Of a stretch of DNA of 61,425 nucleotides, positions 43,115 through 54,805 are shown piece after piece. The stretch lies in the NCBI GenBank assembly GCA_028825045.1, contig JAPKAY010000019.1:1-61425 (forward strand). Reading direction: 5' to 3'. The DNA comes from Halioglobus sp. GTDB taxonomy: Bacteria; Pseudomonadota; Gammaproteobacteria; Pseudomonadales; Halieaceae. The position numbers were made by a program, and so were the translations under genes. Position 1 is the stretch's first letter. Each line of letters starts with the position of its first letter. The notes below the pieces were generated by a model. It was not told the origin of the DNA. It made no database searches and saw only the letters and a program-made list of their open reading frames with translations.

Positions 43115-44095
43115 GTGAATTCCGAAAAACCCTTGTTGATCTGTCTGATGGGGCCCACTGCGTCAGGTAAGACAGATCTGGCGATCGAATTGGCCGGGCA
43201 TCTGAACTGTGAGTTAGTCAGTGTTGATTCCGCGCTCGTTTACCGGGGTATGGATATTGGTAGCGCCAAGCCGGATTACCCCCACCACCTCATTAACATA
43301 CGCGATCCCTCCCACGCGTATTCTGCGGCAGATTTCGTGGTGGATGCGAATCAGGCCACTGCGGACATCATCGCACGCGGCAAAACCCCACTACTGGTCG
43401 GTGGCAGCATGCTCTATTTCAAGGCCTTCCTGGAAGGTCTGGATGAAATGCCCGGTGCCGATCCGGTCGTGAGGGCCGAGATCGCCGAGCAGGCCGCGAC
43501 CCATGGCTGGCCTTACATCCATCAACAGCTTTCGGAGGTGGACCCTGAGTCGGCTGCGCGCATTCATCCACACCATTCGCAACGCCTCAGTCGTGCGCTG
43601 GAAGTCTACCGCTCCGGGGGCGTCACCCTGACAGAGTTACACAACAGAGGTGCACATGGCACGAGTGTGCCCGGGGCTCTCGAGCGATACCGGGTGGTGC
43701 AGCTGGCGATTTGCCCGGTGGACCGCGCCGTATTGCACCAGCGAATAGCGCAGCGATTTGACCTGATGATGGCCGCAGGCTTCCTGGAGGAAGTGCGCGG
43801 TTTATGGGAGCGACAGGACCTACTTCCCGAACTCCCGGCGGCTCGGGCGGTGGGATATCGCCAGTTGTGGGCGCACCTCGACGGAGACTGCACGCTTGAA
43901 GCGGCAGTGAGAAATGGCGTTACCGCCACGCGTCAGCTAGCTAAGCGCCAGCTGACCTGGCTGCGAAAATGGTCAAATGTTGCCTGGATATACACCGATC
44001 ATGTAGGTAACGTCGTAAAAAATGCAGAAATGGAGGTTGCGAATCCGGCTTCGAGCGAAGCGCCATTGGAGGTGGCCTTGAACTATCTTCGTTAG
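43115..44095 (+). CDS. miaA: tRNA dimethylallyltransferase
   Basis: 326 residues (E. coli 316). The start is a GTG at 43115 with GAGG six bases upstream, 7 bp after mutL; the frame is open further into mutL, but the family starts here. P-loop motif [17 protein letters not shown] (about 10-26), then [18 protein letters not shown], the family's IGTAKP-like segment, [14 protein letters not shown] and [10 protein letters not shown]. It adds an isopentenyl-type group to A37 of tRNAs that read UNN codons. The last 25 residues extend beyond the core and look disordered. Followed by the hfq leader. Confidence 0.96.
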   Translation: MNSEKPLLICLMGPTASGKTDLAIELAGHLNCELVSVDSALVYRGMDIGSAKPDYPHHLINIRDPSHAYSAADFVVDANQATADIIARGKTPLLVGGSMLYFKAFLEGLDEMPGADPVVRAEIAEQAATHGWPYIHQQLSEVDPESAARIHPHHSQRLSRALEVYRSGGVTLTELHNRGAHGTSVPGALERYRVVQLAICPVDRAVLHQRIAQRFDLMMAAGFLEEVRGLWERQDLLPELPAARAVGYRQLWAHLDGDCTLEAAVRNGVTATRQLAKRQLTWLRKWSNVAWIYTDHVGNVVKNAEMEVANPASSEAPLEVALNYLR

Positions 44096-44125
44096 GCCCC
44101 ACTAATAAATACACCGGAAATGCAT

Positions 44126-44131
44126 TATACT
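44126..44131 (+). promoter_or_regulatory. candidate -10 element of hfq
   Basis: TATACT lies 124 bases before the hfq ATG in the 159-bp miaA-hfq gap, which is AT-rich just around it. The region 17 bases upstream is TAATAA, a poor -35 box, so an activator or an alternative sigma factor may be needed. In E. coli hfq is also driven from promoters at the end of miaA. Confidence 0.35.
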
Positions 44132-44254
44132 GTGTCTGGTTAAACTCAAGACCCGTTGTCCATTCTGAACACCGTTAGGGCGGTAGCTTCAGGGTGGTAA
44201 GAGGTCGTTTTTTATAAGTATTTGGCTCGAATTGAGCCTGCCTAGGAGAGAGTT

Positions 44255-44506
44255 ATGTCAAAAGGGCATACGCTACAAGACCCTTACCTGAACATTTTGC
44301 GTAAGGAACGCGTTCCGGTTTCAATCTATCTGGTAAATGGCATCAAACTGCAGGGCCAGATTGAGTCATTTGATCAGTTTGTCGTGCTGTTGAAGAACAC
44401 GGTCAGCCAAATGGTCTATAAGCACGCGATTTCAACCGTTGTCCCCTCCCGGGTGGTGCGTCTGCCTTTGCAGAATCCGGCAGAAGATGAAGAAGACGCT
44501 AGTTAA
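44255..44506 (+). CDS. hfq: RNA chaperone Hfq
   Basis: 83 residues; E. coli Hfq has 102, so the disordered C-terminal tail is very short here. ATG at 44255 with AGGAGAG before it. Sm1 region: [34 protein letters not shown]. Sm2: [13 protein letters not shown], including the KH residues at the proximal poly-U site. It forms a hexameric ring that pairs small RNAs with mRNAs. The acidic end (AEDEEDAS) is the only tail. Lies between miaA and hflX, the standard order. Confidence 0.97.
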   Translation: MSKGHTLQDPYLNILRKERVPVSIYLVNGIKLQGQIESFDQFVVLLKNTVSQMVYKHAISTVVPSRVVRLPLQNPAEDEEDAS

Positions 44507-44572
44507 ACGGTTTTTTCTAAGGATATCCTCAGGGTATCTGTCACTGATTTATTCTGACCTGAAGAGGTAAGC

Positions 44573-45844
44573 TTGTTTTTTGAACGTCCCGATTCGGGTG
44601 AACGCGCTGTGCTTGTTCACCTGAAACTCGCCAGTGAGTCCCAGCGTGAGGACCCACGTGAATTTGAGGAGCTGGTGCTCTCCGCTGGAGGTGACCCGGT
44701 ATCCTATGTGATGGGCACCCGCGAAACGCCTCACCCGCGTACGTTTGTCGGCAGTGGAAAGTTGGCGGAAATCGGTGTTGAGGTGCTTGAGCAATGCGCA
44801 GAAATTGTCATGTTCAACCACGCGCTTAGTCCCAGTCAGGAGCGTAATTTGGAGCAGGAGCTGCAGTGCCGAGTGTTGGATCGTACCGGCCTGATATTGG
44901 ATATTTTTGCACAACGGGCCAGAACACACGAAGGAAAGCTGCAGGTTGAGTTGGCGCAATTGCAGCATATGTCTACTCGACTGGTGCGCGGTTGGACTCA
45001 CCTTGAGCGACAAAAGGGTGGTATTGGTTTACGCGGCCCCGGTGAGACCCAGCTAGAGACTGACCGCCGGTTGTTGCGCGCGCGTATTAAGGCGTTGACG
45101 TCACGTCTGGAGAAGGTGCGCAAACAGCGCAATCAAGGGCGTCGCGCCCGCGACCGCGCAGAAATCCCATCCGTTTCTCTGGTTGGTTATACCAACGCGG
45201 GGAAGTCCACCTTGTTTAACTGCGTTACCGAATCTTCGGTCTATGTCGCTGACCAGCTGTTTGCGACCCTGGATCCCACGCTGCGCCGCTTGGAAATCGA
45301 CAATGTAGGCCCTGTGATTTTGGCTGATACGGTGGGATTCATCGCCCACCTGCCGCACAAGTTGGTCGAGGCTTTTAAAGCGACGCTGGAAGAAACCCTG
45401 AATGCGGATCTTCTGTTACATGTGGTTGATGCCGCTAGCCACGAGCGGGATGACAACATGCACCAGGTGCAGGATGTGTTGTCGGAAATTGGTGCCGAGG
45501 GTATTCCTCAGCTGCAGGTATTCAATAAACTGGATGTACTGGAACAGCCGCCCCGCTTGGAACGCAACGCAGAGGGGAGGCCGGAGCGTGTATGGGTGAG
45601 CGCAGCCACTGGCGCTGGAATGGACTTGTTACTGCAGGCGATTGCCGAGTTAGTGGGCCAAGATATGGTGTCTGAAGAAGTGCATTTGGACCCCGGTCAG
45701 GGGAGTTTGCGTGCGGCATTTTACAATATGGGTGCCGTGCAGGCTGAGGATTATGGCGATGATGGCGCGGCCCATCTGAGTGTCCGGTTGCCCCGAGCGG
45801 ACTGGAATCGGCTGATGAAGAAGGGTCCGGAGCCATTGTTTTAG
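44573..45844 (+). CDS. hflX: ribosome-associated GTPase HflX
   Basis: 423 residues (E. coli 426). The start is a TTG at 44573, six bases after AGAGG; the first residues MFFERPDSGERAVLVHL match the family start. N-terminal HflX domain (about 1-190) has LSPSQERNLEQELQCRVLDRT, HEGKLQVELAQLQH and GGIGLRGPGETQLETDRR. The GTPase has GYTNAGKSTLFN (G1), DPTLRR (G2 region), ADTVGFI (G3) and NKLD (G4). It splits stalled 70S ribosomes in stress. 66 bp after hfq, 80 bp before hflK. Confidence 0.97.
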   Translation: MFFERPDSGERAVLVHLKLASESQREDPREFEELVLSAGGDPVSYVMGTRETPHPRTFVGSGKLAEIGVEVLEQCAEIVMFNHALSPSQERNLEQELQCRVLDRTGLILDIFAQRARTHEGKLQVELAQLQHMSTRLVRGWTHLERQKGGIGLRGPGETQLETDRRLLRARIKALTSRLEKVRKQRNQGRRARDRAEIPSVSLVGYTNAGKSTLFNCVTESSVYVADQLFATLDPTLRRLEIDNVGPVILADTVGFIAHLPHKLVEAFKATLEETLNADLLLHVVDAASHERDDNMHQVQDVLSEIGAEGIPQLQVFNKLDVLEQPPRLERNAEGRPERVWVSAATGAGMDLLLQAIAELVGQDMVSEEVHLDPGQGSLRAAFYNMGAVQAEDYGDDGAAHLSVRLPRADWNRLMKKGPEPLF

Positions 45845-45924
45845 TTGGCAGGAGTTTTGCAGTTCTGCGTACCCTGAGTAAAAAGTTTGATAGACTGTTT
45901 TTCTTTTTTAATTAGGAGTTGGCT

Positions 45925-47094
45925 ATGGCCTGGAATGAACCGGGTGGCGGTGACAATAATCCCAAGGATCCTTGGGGTGGTAACAATCAGGGGCCGCCTG
46001 ATCTCGACGAAGCGCTGAAAAAATTCCAGGAGAAGCTTCGGGGAATATTCGGAGGCAGTGGTGGTGGCGGAAGTCCGTCTACCGGTGGCGGCGGTATCCC
46101 AGGGTTCTCTGCGGGGGTTGTTGGTCTTCTTGTCATTGTAGCCCTGGCCGTCTGGGGCCTCATGGGGTTTTACCAGTTGGATCAGCAGGAGCGCGGTGTT
46201 GTGCTGCGTTTCGGTAAGTATATTAATACTGTTCAGCCAGGCCTGCATTGGAACCCGCCCATTATCGATGATGTCACAACGGTGAACACCACCAAAGTGC
46301 GCTCGGCCAGCTTTCGAGAAATCATGCTTACGCAGGATGAGAACATCGTTGAGGTACAGCTCTCGGTACAATATGTCATTAATGATCCGGAAAATTTTGT
46401 ACTTAAGGTGCTTGCGCCAGAGAGCTCTTTGCAAAACGCTGCCAAGAGCGCATTGCGGCATGTTGTCGGTGGCACCACGATGGACCTGGTGCTGACAGAA
46501 GGTCGCGCCAGGATAGGTGCGGAGATTCAGCAGCGGCTTCAGGAATACATTGATCTTTATCAGACCGGCATACTGGTAAGCAAGGTAACGGTGGACGAGT
46601 CCAAGCCGCCTACTCAGGTGCAGGCGGCGTTTGATGATGTGATCAAGGCTCGTGAGGATGAGGAGCGAGTGAAGAACGAAGCTCAGGCCTATGCCAACGG
46701 TATTGTTCCCGAAGCTCGTGGTGGAGCTCAGCGACAAATCGAGGAAGCAAGTGCTTACAAGGAGGAGGTAATCGCGAATGCGGAAGGTGAGGCAGAGCGA
46801 TTCAACTTGCTGCTGACCGCTTATCGCAGTGCGCCAGAGGTCACCCGCGAGCGTTTGTATCTGGATGCCGTTCAAGCAGTGTATACCCAGACCAGCAAGG
46901 TGATGATCGATGTAGAGGGCGGCAACAATATGATGTACCTGCCACTGGATAAATTGACACAGCCAGGTATCCGCACAAATAGCGGTGGCGAGCTCAAGGT
47001 TGATAGTTCCAATATTCGTGAATTAACCAATGCAGTCACTGAACAATTACGCCGTGATGCTGCGGCTACTGGTACTCGCAGGGGAGGGCGCTAA
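45925..47094 (+). CDS. hflK: FtsH protease modulator HflK
   Basis: 389 residues (E. coli 419). ATG at 45925 with TAGGAG six bases upstream; the TTG at 45919 is rejected. The N-terminus is cytoplasmic and rich in Gly, Asn and Pro (GGSGGGGSPSTGGGGIPG). One membrane helix follows (about 70-90), then the SPFH/band-7 domain (about 93-270) starting YQLDQQERGVVLRFGKY. A helical coiled-coil region (NEAQAYANGIVPEARG) comes next. With HflC it forms a large periplasmic cage around FtsH. It is 2 bp upstream of hflC. Confidence 0.97.
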   Translation: MAWNEPGGGDNNPKDPWGGNNQGPPDLDEALKKFQEKLRGIFGGSGGGGSPSTGGGGIPGFSAGVVGLLVIVALAVWGLMGFYQLDQQERGVVLRFGKYINTVQPGLHWNPPIIDDVTTVNTTKVRSASFREIMLTQDENIVEVQLSVQYVINDPENFVLKVLAPESSLQNAAKSALRHVVGGTTMDLVLTEGRARIGAEIQQRLQEYIDLYQTGILVSKVTVDESKPPTQVQAAFDDVIKAREDEERVKNEAQAYANGIVPEARGGAQRQIEEASAYKEEVIANAEGEAERFNLLLTAYRSAPEVTRERLYLDAVQAVYTQTSKVMIDVEGGNNMMYLPLDKLTQPGIRTNSGGELKVDSSNIRELTNAVTEQLRRDAAATGTRRGGR

Positions 47095-47096
47095 AC

Positions 47097-47972
47097 ATGT
47101 CTGGACGTAATGTATTCTTTATATTTATTGCCCTGGCGCTAGTGTTTATAGCCAGTAACTCACTGTTTGTTATCAAGGAAACCGAGCGGGGTGTGCTGCT
47201 GCGCTTTGGCGAAGTAGTCAAGGCTGATCTTCAACCTGGCCTGCAATTTAAGATACCCATTGTGAATGAGGTGCGAAAATTCGACGGTCGATTGCTGACG
47301 GTGGATTCCACCCCTGAACGTTTTTTCACACAGGAGCAGAAGGCGCTTATCGTAGATTCTTACGCTAAGTTCCGCGTAGCAGAAACTGCTAAATTCTACA
47401 CTGCGACCAACGGTGAAGTATCACGAGCTACGACACTTCTGGCCCAACGCATTAACAACAGCTTACGCAACGAAGTTGCAGTTCGGACTATTCAGGAAGT
47501 TGTGTCTGGCGAAAGAGACGAGTTAATGGCGGCCATTATTGAAGACCTGAGCGTCGTCGCACAGGAGCAACTTGGGGTCGAAGTGGTGGATGTGCGGGTC
47601 AAGCAGATTGACCTGCCACCGGATGTTTCTGAGTCGGTCTATCGGCGCATGAATGCCGAGCGCGAGAAAGAGGCCCGCGAGCACCGTTCTCAGGGACAGG
47701 AACTGGCGGAAGGTATCCGCGCTGCGGCCGATCGTGAGGTCACGGTGTTGAAAGCGAATGCCTACCGGGATTCGGAACTAATTCGAGGTGAAGGGGATGC
47801 GTCAGCAACGGCCATTTACGCCGATGCCTTTAACCAGGATTCGGAGTTCTACTCATTCACCCGCAGTCTCAGAGCCTATCAAGATGCCTTTCGGGGCAAT
47901 GGCGATATAATGTTGCTGCAGCCCGACAGTGAGTTTTTCCGGTATCTGAAGGATTCCAGTGGCGGGAAGTAG
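47097..47972 (+). CDS. hflC: FtsH protease modulator HflC
   Basis: 291 residues (E. coli 334). N-terminal helix about 5-23 anchors it in the inner membrane, then the SPFH domain (about 22-195) with FVIKETERGVLLRFGEV, VNEVRKFDGRLLTVDSTPE and LGVEVVDVRVKQIDLP. A long charged helix follows (REKEAREHRSQGQELAEG). The C-terminal cap is FNQDSEFYSFTRSLRAYQDAF. Partner of HflK in the FtsH-controlling complex, 2 bp after it. Somewhat shorter than in enterics. Confidence 0.97.
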   Translation: MSGRNVFFIFIALALVFIASNSLFVIKETERGVLLRFGEVVKADLQPGLQFKIPIVNEVRKFDGRLLTVDSTPERFFTQEQKALIVDSYAKFRVAETAKFYTATNGEVSRATTLLAQRINNSLRNEVAVRTIQEVVSGERDELMAAIIEDLSVVAQEQLGVEVVDVRVKQIDLPPDVSESVYRRMNAEREKEAREHRSQGQELAEGIRAAADREVTVLKANAYRDSELIRGEGDASATAIYADAFNQDSEFYSFTRSLRAYQDAFRGNGDIMLLQPDSEFFRYLKDSSGGK

Positions 47973-48282
47973 AGCTTTATCAGGATTCAGCTGTTCACAT
48001 AGCGGATTTTGCTCAGGCAGGGGCAGGGTCAAGCCGCAATAATCATAGGTGTTATCGCCTATACCTGTGATAGAATTTGTTAACCGTGGGTTCCGGCGCT
48101 TGTAGACAAACGTCGGTCCTGCGGTTTTTTGTGTCTCTGGGAGGCAACGATCGCTTTGCTGAAGCCTCAGGGTCTGTTGAGGCTCTCCCTCTGGTGATTT
48201 TCCGTTGTCAGGGACCATCACATTTCGGTCGAGTGTAGGTGGCCTCACATCTGCGCAACGATACAATAATGCAGGAGAGTCT
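47973..48282. other. 310-bp gap between hflC and the DUF2065 gene
   Basis: No gene is seen. A GATAGAAT string near 48072 could be a -10 element for the distal part of the operon, but no good -35 box is 16-18 bases before it. An imperfect stem (CCGGCG/CGTCGG) around 48095-48118 followed after a few bases by six T at 48124-48129 might be a weak terminator of hflC. Confidence 0.35.
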
Positions 48283-48474
48283 GTGGATTTTTGGCAGGTG
48301 TTACCGGCCGCTATCGCTCTGGTATTTATTGTTGAAGGCTTTATGCCGTTTATCAGTCCTAACCGCTGGCGTGCAATGCTGGCTGTGGCAGAACAGATGG
48401 ATGATCGGATGATTCGCAACATCGGGCTTGGCAGTATGTTGTTCGGTGTTGTCCTTCTGTATTGGGTGCACTAG
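48283..48474 (+). CDS. DUF2065 small membrane protein (YjeT-like)
   Basis: 63 residues starting at a GTG (48283) with CAGGAGAG just upstream; a longer in-frame start at 48205 is unlikely. Two hydrophobic helices: about 3-20 (VLPAAIALVFIVEGFMPFI) and about 44-61 (IGLGSMLFGVVLLYWV), with a basic loop SPNRWRAML between. YjeT-like proteins of unknown function lie downstream of hflC and upstream of purA in many gammaproteobacteria, as here. Probably an inner-membrane protein. Confidence 0.9.
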   Translation: MDFWQVLPAAIALVFIVEGFMPFISPNRWRAMLAVAEQMDDRMIRNIGLGSMLFGVVLLYWVH

Positions 48475-48489
48475 GTTGGGGTGAATGAC

Positions 48490-49671
48490 ATGACCACGCT
48501 GGATCACTGGCAGTTGCCTGATGGGGTGGAGGAGGTTCTTCCCGCACAGGCAGAGTCTGTCGAATACTTTCGTCGCGCGTTGCTGGATTTGTATCGCGGC
48601 TGGGGCTATCGCCTCGTCATACCACCGTTGATGGAATTCACAGAATCCCTGCTGGTGGGCTTGGGCGAGGACCTGGACCTGTTGACCTTTAAGCTAACCG
48701 ACCAAATTAGCGGGCGAACACTTGGGATACGCGCCGATATCACGCCTCAAGTAGCTCGCATAGATGCGCATAGCTTGGCTGAGGAGGGGGTAACACGCCT
48801 TTGCTATGCCGGCTCGACTCTGCATACCCGTCCTAAATCTTTGCTCGCATCGCGCTCGCCAATACAGTTGGGTGCAGAACTCTACGGCGACGACAGTCTT
48901 GGAGCCGATGTTGAGATTGTGCGCCTGATGCTGGCGACTCTGGAGACTGCTGGCCTATCTCAGGTGACGTTAGATCTCGGTCATGTGGGAATCTACGAGG
49001 CCGTACTGGCCAGCGCCAACCTCAGCGGTGAACAGGAAAAAACTGTATTTGACGCCCTACAACGCAAGTCTGTGCCGGACCTCGAGTTGGCATTGGTGGG
49101 AGTGGCCCCAGATATCGCCTCTTTGGTAATCACGTTGGTCGATTTGCACGGTGGTGAGACGGTGCTGGACGATGCCCGAAAGCTATTTGCACAGACCTTA
49201 CCGACCGCACTGGCGGCGTTGGACGCGCTGCAGGAAGTGGCTACCGATATTCGTCGTCAGCTTCCGAATCTTGATATTTACTTCGATCTTGCGGAGTTGC
49301 GTGGCTACCACTATCACACAGGGCTGGTATTTGCCGCCTATGTTCCCGGTTGTGGTCAGGCACTGGCCAATGGTGGTCGCTACAACGATGTGGGGGCCAT
49401 CTTCGGCAGAGCCCGCCCGGCGACAGGTTTCGTTACTGACCTAAAGGCCTTAATCGCACTGTTACCCGAAGCCAGGGTTATGTCTAGAGCCATCAGTATG
49501 CCAGACGACGATGATCCGGCACTGGAGGCGCAAGTGCGTGAGTTGCGAGCAGCCGGAGAGATCGTCATCAACTGCCTGTCAGGTGCCTGGGATCCACGTT
49601 GCGATCGCCACTTGATAGAAGTGGACGGCCAATGGCAGATACAGATACTAAACACAAATGATATTGCGTGA
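48490..49671 (+). CDS. hisZ: ATP phosphoribosyltransferase regulatory subunit HisZ
   Basis: 393 residues. The ATG at 48490 follows GGGGTG with six bases; an in-frame GTG at 48481 is an alternative. A class II aminoacyl-tRNA synthetase-like fold resembling HisRS: LPDGVEEVLPAQAESVEYF, YRLVIPPLMEFTESLL, LGIRADITPQVARID, YAGSTLHTRP, then YYHTGLVFAAYVPG-like segment and NGGRYNDVGAIFGRARPATGF. HisZ lacks the anticodon domain and pairs with the short form of HisG as an activator in histidine synthesis. Its presence predicts a short-form hisG elsewhere in the genome. 15 bp after DUF2065 and 53 bp before purA. Confidence 0.95.
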   Translation: MTTLDHWQLPDGVEEVLPAQAESVEYFRRALLDLYRGWGYRLVIPPLMEFTESLLVGLGEDLDLLTFKLTDQISGRTLGIRADITPQVARIDAHSLAEEGVTRLCYAGSTLHTRPKSLLASRSPIQLGAELYGDDSLGADVEIVRLMLATLETAGLSQVTLDLGHVGIYEAVLASANLSGEQEKTVFDALQRKSVPDLELALVGVAPDIASLVITLVDLHGGETVLDDARKLFAQTLPTALAALDALQEVATDIRRQLPNLDIYFDLAELRGYHYHTGLVFAAYVPGCGQALANGGRYNDVGAIFGRARPATGFVTDLKALIALLPEARVMSRAISMPDDDDPALEAQVRELRAAGEIVINCLSGAWDPRCDRHLIEVDGQWQIQILNTNDIA

Positions 49672-49721
49672 AGGTTTGCCTGCACGCACCAATTCATTCC
49701 AGATTAAATACAAGAGTCTAA

Positions 49722-51020
<1,299 letters not shown>

Positions 51021-51274
51021 TTGGCCGCAATGTGGGTGTAAATTGACGCGCCTAGAAGGCCTGAAGATCGCACCAATGAGAGAAATTCCCACTCGTGTGA
51101 CCTTTCGCAAGGGTAACGATGGTGACCAGGCCGCTAGGTGAGCGATTTATTCGCGATGGTAGCATCGAGGATGGATCTGCTAATTTAATAAACAGTGCTC
51201 CCGCGCGGAAGTGCAATTTACTACTATCGGTGAACTAGGTGACTAGCGGTCTGGTGAGACGCAAGGATAATAAA

Positions 51275-52216
51275 ATGCATTTAAGAAAGCGGATTCTGAT
51301 AACAGGCGGTGCTGGGTTTTTGGGCTCCCACCTTTGTATGCGATTGGTAGGAGAGGGACACGACGTTATTTGCGCCGATAACTTTTTCACCGGTACCAAA
51401 GACAATATTATTGCGCTATTAGACGAACCCCACTTTGAATTGATGCGCCATGATGTCACCTTTCCACTCTACGTTGAGGTGGACGAAATCTACAACCTTG
51501 CCTGCCCCGCCTCGCCGATACACTATCAACACGACCCTGTTCAAACGACCAAAACAAGCGTGCACGGCGCGATCAATATGCTGGGACTAGCCAAGCGGAC
51601 CGGCGCGAAAATTTTTCAGGCATCCACCAGCGAGGTCTATGGCGACCCGCAAGTCCATCCGCAGGTTGAGGGTTATTGGGGACATGTGAATCCCATTGGC
51701 GAGCGTTCCTGCTATGACGAGGGGAAACGTTGCGCTGAAACGCTCTTCTTTGACTATCACAGACAACATGCTTTGCAGATTAAAGTGGCTAGAATTTTCA
51801 ATACTTACGGCCCGAATATGCACCCTAACGATGGCAGGGTGGTGTCAAACTTCATCATGCAGGCTTTGCAGGGTCATCCGATCACGCTTTTTGGTGATGG
51901 CTCCCAGACGCGTTCATTTTGCTATGTGGATGACCTTATCAATGGATTTACAGCATTAATGGAGACCGGTGATGATGTGACCGGGCCTATCAATCTGGGT
52001 AATCCCAACGAATTTACCATCAGGGAACTGGCCGAAAAGGTCATCGAACTGACTAACTCGAAGTCCGAGTTGGTGAGTGCGCCGTTACCAAGCGATGACC
52101 CTCTGCAGCGCCAGCCCAATATTGAGCAGGCAAAGTCCAGGCTGGGTTGGGAGCCTGTGATTCAACTAGAGGAAGGATTGCGTAAAACAATTCAGTATTT
52201 TGAGAGCTTGCTGTAA
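51275..52216 (+). CDS. uxs: UDP-glucuronate decarboxylase (UDP-xylose synthase)
   Basis: 313 residues. ATG at 51275 with AAGGAT six bases before. Extended SDR: cofactor loop [11 protein letters not shown] (about 9-19), [30 protein letters not shown] (typical of UXS), [14 protein letters not shown], and the catalytic [11 protein letters not shown] with Tyr-x3-Lys. Later [22 protein letters not shown] and [15 protein letters not shown]. It converts UDP-glucuronate to UDP-xylose with bound NAD. The substrate can come from the convergent UDP-glucose dehydrogenase gene next door. The 254-bp region upstream, after purA, holds only a weak short frame and no clear promoter. Confidence 0.93.
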   Translation: MHLRKRILITGGAGFLGSHLCMRLVGEGHDVICADNFFTGTKDNIIALLDEPHFELMRHDVTFPLYVEVDEIYNLACPASPIHYQHDPVQTTKTSVHGAINMLGLAKRTGAKIFQASTSEVYGDPQVHPQVEGYWGHVNPIGERSCYDEGKRCAETLFFDYHRQHALQIKVARIFNTYGPNMHPNDGRVVSNFIMQALQGHPITLFGDGSQTRSFCYVDDLINGFTALMETGDDVTGPINLGNPNEFTIRELAEKVIELTNSKSELVSAPLPSDDPLQRQPNIEQAKSRLGWEPVIQLEEGLRKTIQYFESLL

Positions 52217-52318
52217 CGCAGGTTTTCAGGAACATCCGCATCTTCGTTGTAATTAAATCCCTGGAATAGTAGTACCGCTCTCGATTTGCGTCACTATTAT
52301 AATGCGCGGATTGCGTGC

Positions 52319-53623
52319 CTATCGCCCCACACAGCAGTAGCTAAAGCCGTGTGCCTCCATCAGGTCCTGTTCGTAAACATTTCTAAGATCTACAAAGACA
52401 TCGCCTTTCATCAGCGATTTCAGTCTGGCTAAATCCAGCCCGCGATACTCATTCCATTCGGTTAGCAAGACCACTGCATCGGCACCTTGTACGGTGTCTT
52501 CGATTTTATCCGCGTAGTGGATACCAGTCGGCAGTTCTTTTTTGGCCTCCTCTATCCCAGCCGGATCATGCGCTCTGAGAATCGCATTTTGCTCAATAAG
52601 TGCGGGAAGGATTGTCAGGGCGGGAGCATCCCGCATATCGTCAGTTTCGGGTTTGAATGTAAGACCCAACACAGCAATTGTTTTATCCGCCACATTGCCA
52701 CCCAGTGCCTGTTCGATCTTCGACACCATCCGCAGTTTTTGAGCGGCATTGACTTCAACGACAGTTTCAACAATACGGGCGGAGGCGCCTGCATCATGGG
52801 CCATGCGAATCATTGCCTGAGTGTCCTTGGGAAAGCATGATCCACCATAACCAGGCCCTGGATGTAAGAATTTTTTGCCTATGCGCCCGTCCAGGCCCAT
52901 ACCCTTTGCAACGGCGTGCACATCTGCGCCAGTTTTTTCACACAATTCCGCTACTTCGTTGATGAAGCTAATTTTAGTGGCGAGAAAAGCATTGGCTGCA
53001 TATTTCGTGACCTCGGCACTTTCGAGGTTAGTTATTAGTATTGGCGCTTCGATCAGGTTAAGCGGGCGGTAAAGTTCACGTAGCCGGGCCTCGGCCCTGA
53101 CACTCTCAACACCCAACACAACCCTGTCGGGACGCATAAAGTCATTTATCGCGGATCCCTCCCGCAGAAATTCTGGATTGGAGGCCACGTCAAAGTCCGC
53201 TTCCGGGTTGGCAGCCTTTATGACGCGATACACTTCCCGCGCTGTGCCTACCGGGACAGTAGATTTGTCCACGATGACGGTATACCCCTGGAGGTGGCTC
53301 GCTATCTCAGTGGCGGCGGCGTAAACGTATTTTAGATCGGCGTGCCCGTCACCACGCCGTGTCGGAGTTCCCACAGCAATGAATACGAGGTCGGCATCGC
53401 CGACCCACTCCTTGAAGTGCGTACTGAAATGCAATCGTCCCGCTTCTGTATTGCGTTGTACGAGATCTTCGAGTCCCGGTTCATAGATGGGGATTTTTCC
53501 ATTTTGTAGCGCTTGTACTTTCCCCCCGTCGAGGTCGACGCAGGTGACGTTTGCACCAAATTCCGCAAAGCAGGCGCCTGATACCAGCCCCACGTAGCCC
53601 GCGCCGATCATTACAACGTTCAT
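52319..53623 (-). CDS. ugd: UDP-glucose 6-dehydrogenase
   Basis: 434 residues, ATG at 53623 overlapping the stop of the upstream epimerase gene (ATGA). Rossmann start [58 protein letters not shown], a central dimer helix [17 protein letters not shown], and the catalytic Cys in [16 protein letters not shown]. The C-terminal domain has [16 protein letters not shown]. Oxidises UDP-glucose twice to UDP-glucuronate with NAD. Its product is the substrate for both neighbours, the decarboxylase and the 4-epimerase. Confidence 0.96.
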   Translation of the reverse strand: MNVVMIGAGYVGLVSGACFAEFGANVTCVDLDGGKVQALQNGKIPIYEPGLEDLVQRNTEAGRLHFSTHFKEWVGDADLVFIAVGTPTRRGDGHADLKYVYAAATEIASHLQGYTVIVDKSTVPVGTAREVYRVIKAANPEADFDVASNPEFLREGSAINDFMRPDRVVLGVESVRAEARLRELYRPLNLIEAPILITNLESAEVTKYAANAFLATKISFINEVAELCEKTGADVHAVAKGMGLDGRIGKKFLHPGPGYGGSCFPKDTQAMIRMAHDAGASARIVETVVEVNAAQKLRMVSKIEQALGGNVADKTIAVLGLTFKPETDDMRDAPALTILPALIEQNAILRAHDPAGIEEAKKELPTGIHYADKIEDTVQGADAVVLLTEWNEYRGLDLARLKSLMKGDVFVDLRNVYEQDLMEAHGFSYCCVGR

Positions 53624-54636
53624 GACATTTCCTTGTGCACGTGTTCCAAATACCAGTCAATAAAGTGATTGATACCCTCCTGCACTGGCGTCTGGGGTCT
53701 GTAATCAACAGCTTCAATCAGATCATCGATGTTCGCGCAAGTGGCTGCCACATCGCCGGGTTGCATAGGCAGTAAATCTCTTTGTGCAGTTTTCCCCAGG
53801 GCCTTCTCAATAGCGCTGATAAAGTCGGTCAATTGCACCGGGTTGTTGTTGCCAATATTGTAGAGCCGATACGGAGCAGTACTCGTGCCCGGGTCCGGCG
53901 AGAGCGCATCCCATGTAGAATTGGGCGCCGCAGGTTTGTCGGTAACGCGAATAATGCCCTCTACGATATCGTCAATATAGGTGAAATCTCGCTTCATGTT
54001 GCCATTGTTGAAGACCTTGATGGGTTCGCCAGCCAGGATCGCCTTGGTAAACAGAAACAGTGCCATATCCGGACGTCCCCATGGCCCATACACGGTAAAA
54101 AAACGCAGGCCCGTGGTGGGAATGTTGTAAAGGTGGGAGTACGTGTGTGCCATTAGTTCGTTGGCTTTTTTGCTTGCAGCGTAAAGCGACATCGGGTGGT
54201 CGACATTGTCGTGTACCGAGAAGGGCATTGAGCCATTCATCCCGTACACTGAACTACTACTGGCGTATACGAGGTGCTTGATTTTGTGGTGACGGCAGCA
54301 TTCCAGAAGATTGGTGAACCCGACAATATTGCTCTCGATGTAGGCGTGTGGGTTTTCCAACGAATAACGTACGCCCGCTTGCGCAGCCAGATTGATGACC
54401 GCGTCAAACTCGGTGCCTGCAAACAGAGCTTCAATATCTGACCGATCCTTGAGGTCCGCCTTGATAAATCTGAAAGCCGGTTGGGCCTTAAGCCGATCCA
54501 GTCGGGCTTCCTTTAGACTGACGTCGTAATAATTGTTGAGGTTGTCTAGTCCTGTAACAGTATCACCGCGCGCCAGCAGCTTTTCACTGAGGTGGTAGCC
54601 GATGAAGCCTGCAGCTCCGGTAACGAGTATATGCAT
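53620..54636 (-). CDS. UDP-glucuronate 4-epimerase
   Basis: 338 residues, ATG at 54636. Extended [18 protein letters not shown] (about 6-20), [18 protein letters not shown] (typical of GAE/CapI/LpsL), [22 protein letters not shown], catalytic [10 protein letters not shown], then [17 protein letters not shown] and [17 protein letters not shown]. Interconverts UDP-glucuronate and UDP-galacturonate. It overlaps ugd by 4 bp, so the two make a two-gene unit from UDP-Glc to UDP-GalA. A NAD-dependent epimerase of another hexuronate is possible but less likely. Confidence 0.92.
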   Translation of the reverse strand: MHILVTGAAGFIGYHLSEKLLARGDTVTGLDNLNNYYDVSLKEARLDRLKAQPAFRFIKADLKDRSDIEALFAGTEFDAVINLAAQAGVRYSLENPHAYIESNIVGFTNLLECCRHHKIKHLVYASSSSVYGMNGSMPFSVHDNVDHPMSLYAASKKANELMAHTYSHLYNIPTTGLRFFTVYGPWGRPDMALFLFTKAILAGEPIKVFNNGNMKRDFTYIDDIVEGIIRVTDKPAAPNSTWDALSPDPGTSTAPYRLYNIGNNNPVQLTDFISAIEKALGKTAQRDLLPMQPGDVAATCANIDDLIEAVDYRPQTPVQEGINHFIDWYLEHVHKEMS

Positions 54637-54739
54637 TGAACTGATTCTAAGGGTGAACTCTTCGGTTCCATGATAAAGGTTTTTGTGCGCGATTTCATGT
54701 AATCAATGGCAGAGGCTGGGAAGTGTGAAGCAGTTGGCT

Positions 54740-54766
54740 TTGAACACGATTCTAATCGGTTATACT
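54740..54766 (+). promoter_or_regulatory. candidate promoter of galE
   Basis: TTGAAC (54740-54745) and TATACT (54761-54766) lie 15 bases apart; shifting the -35 box by one base to TTTGAA gives 16. The ATG of galE is 39 bases after the -10 box. The -10 match is strong and the spacing slightly short. Confidence 0.5.
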
Positions 54767-54805
54767 TCTAGACTGTACTTGATAACACTCCACGGGACAT
54801 AGCCT

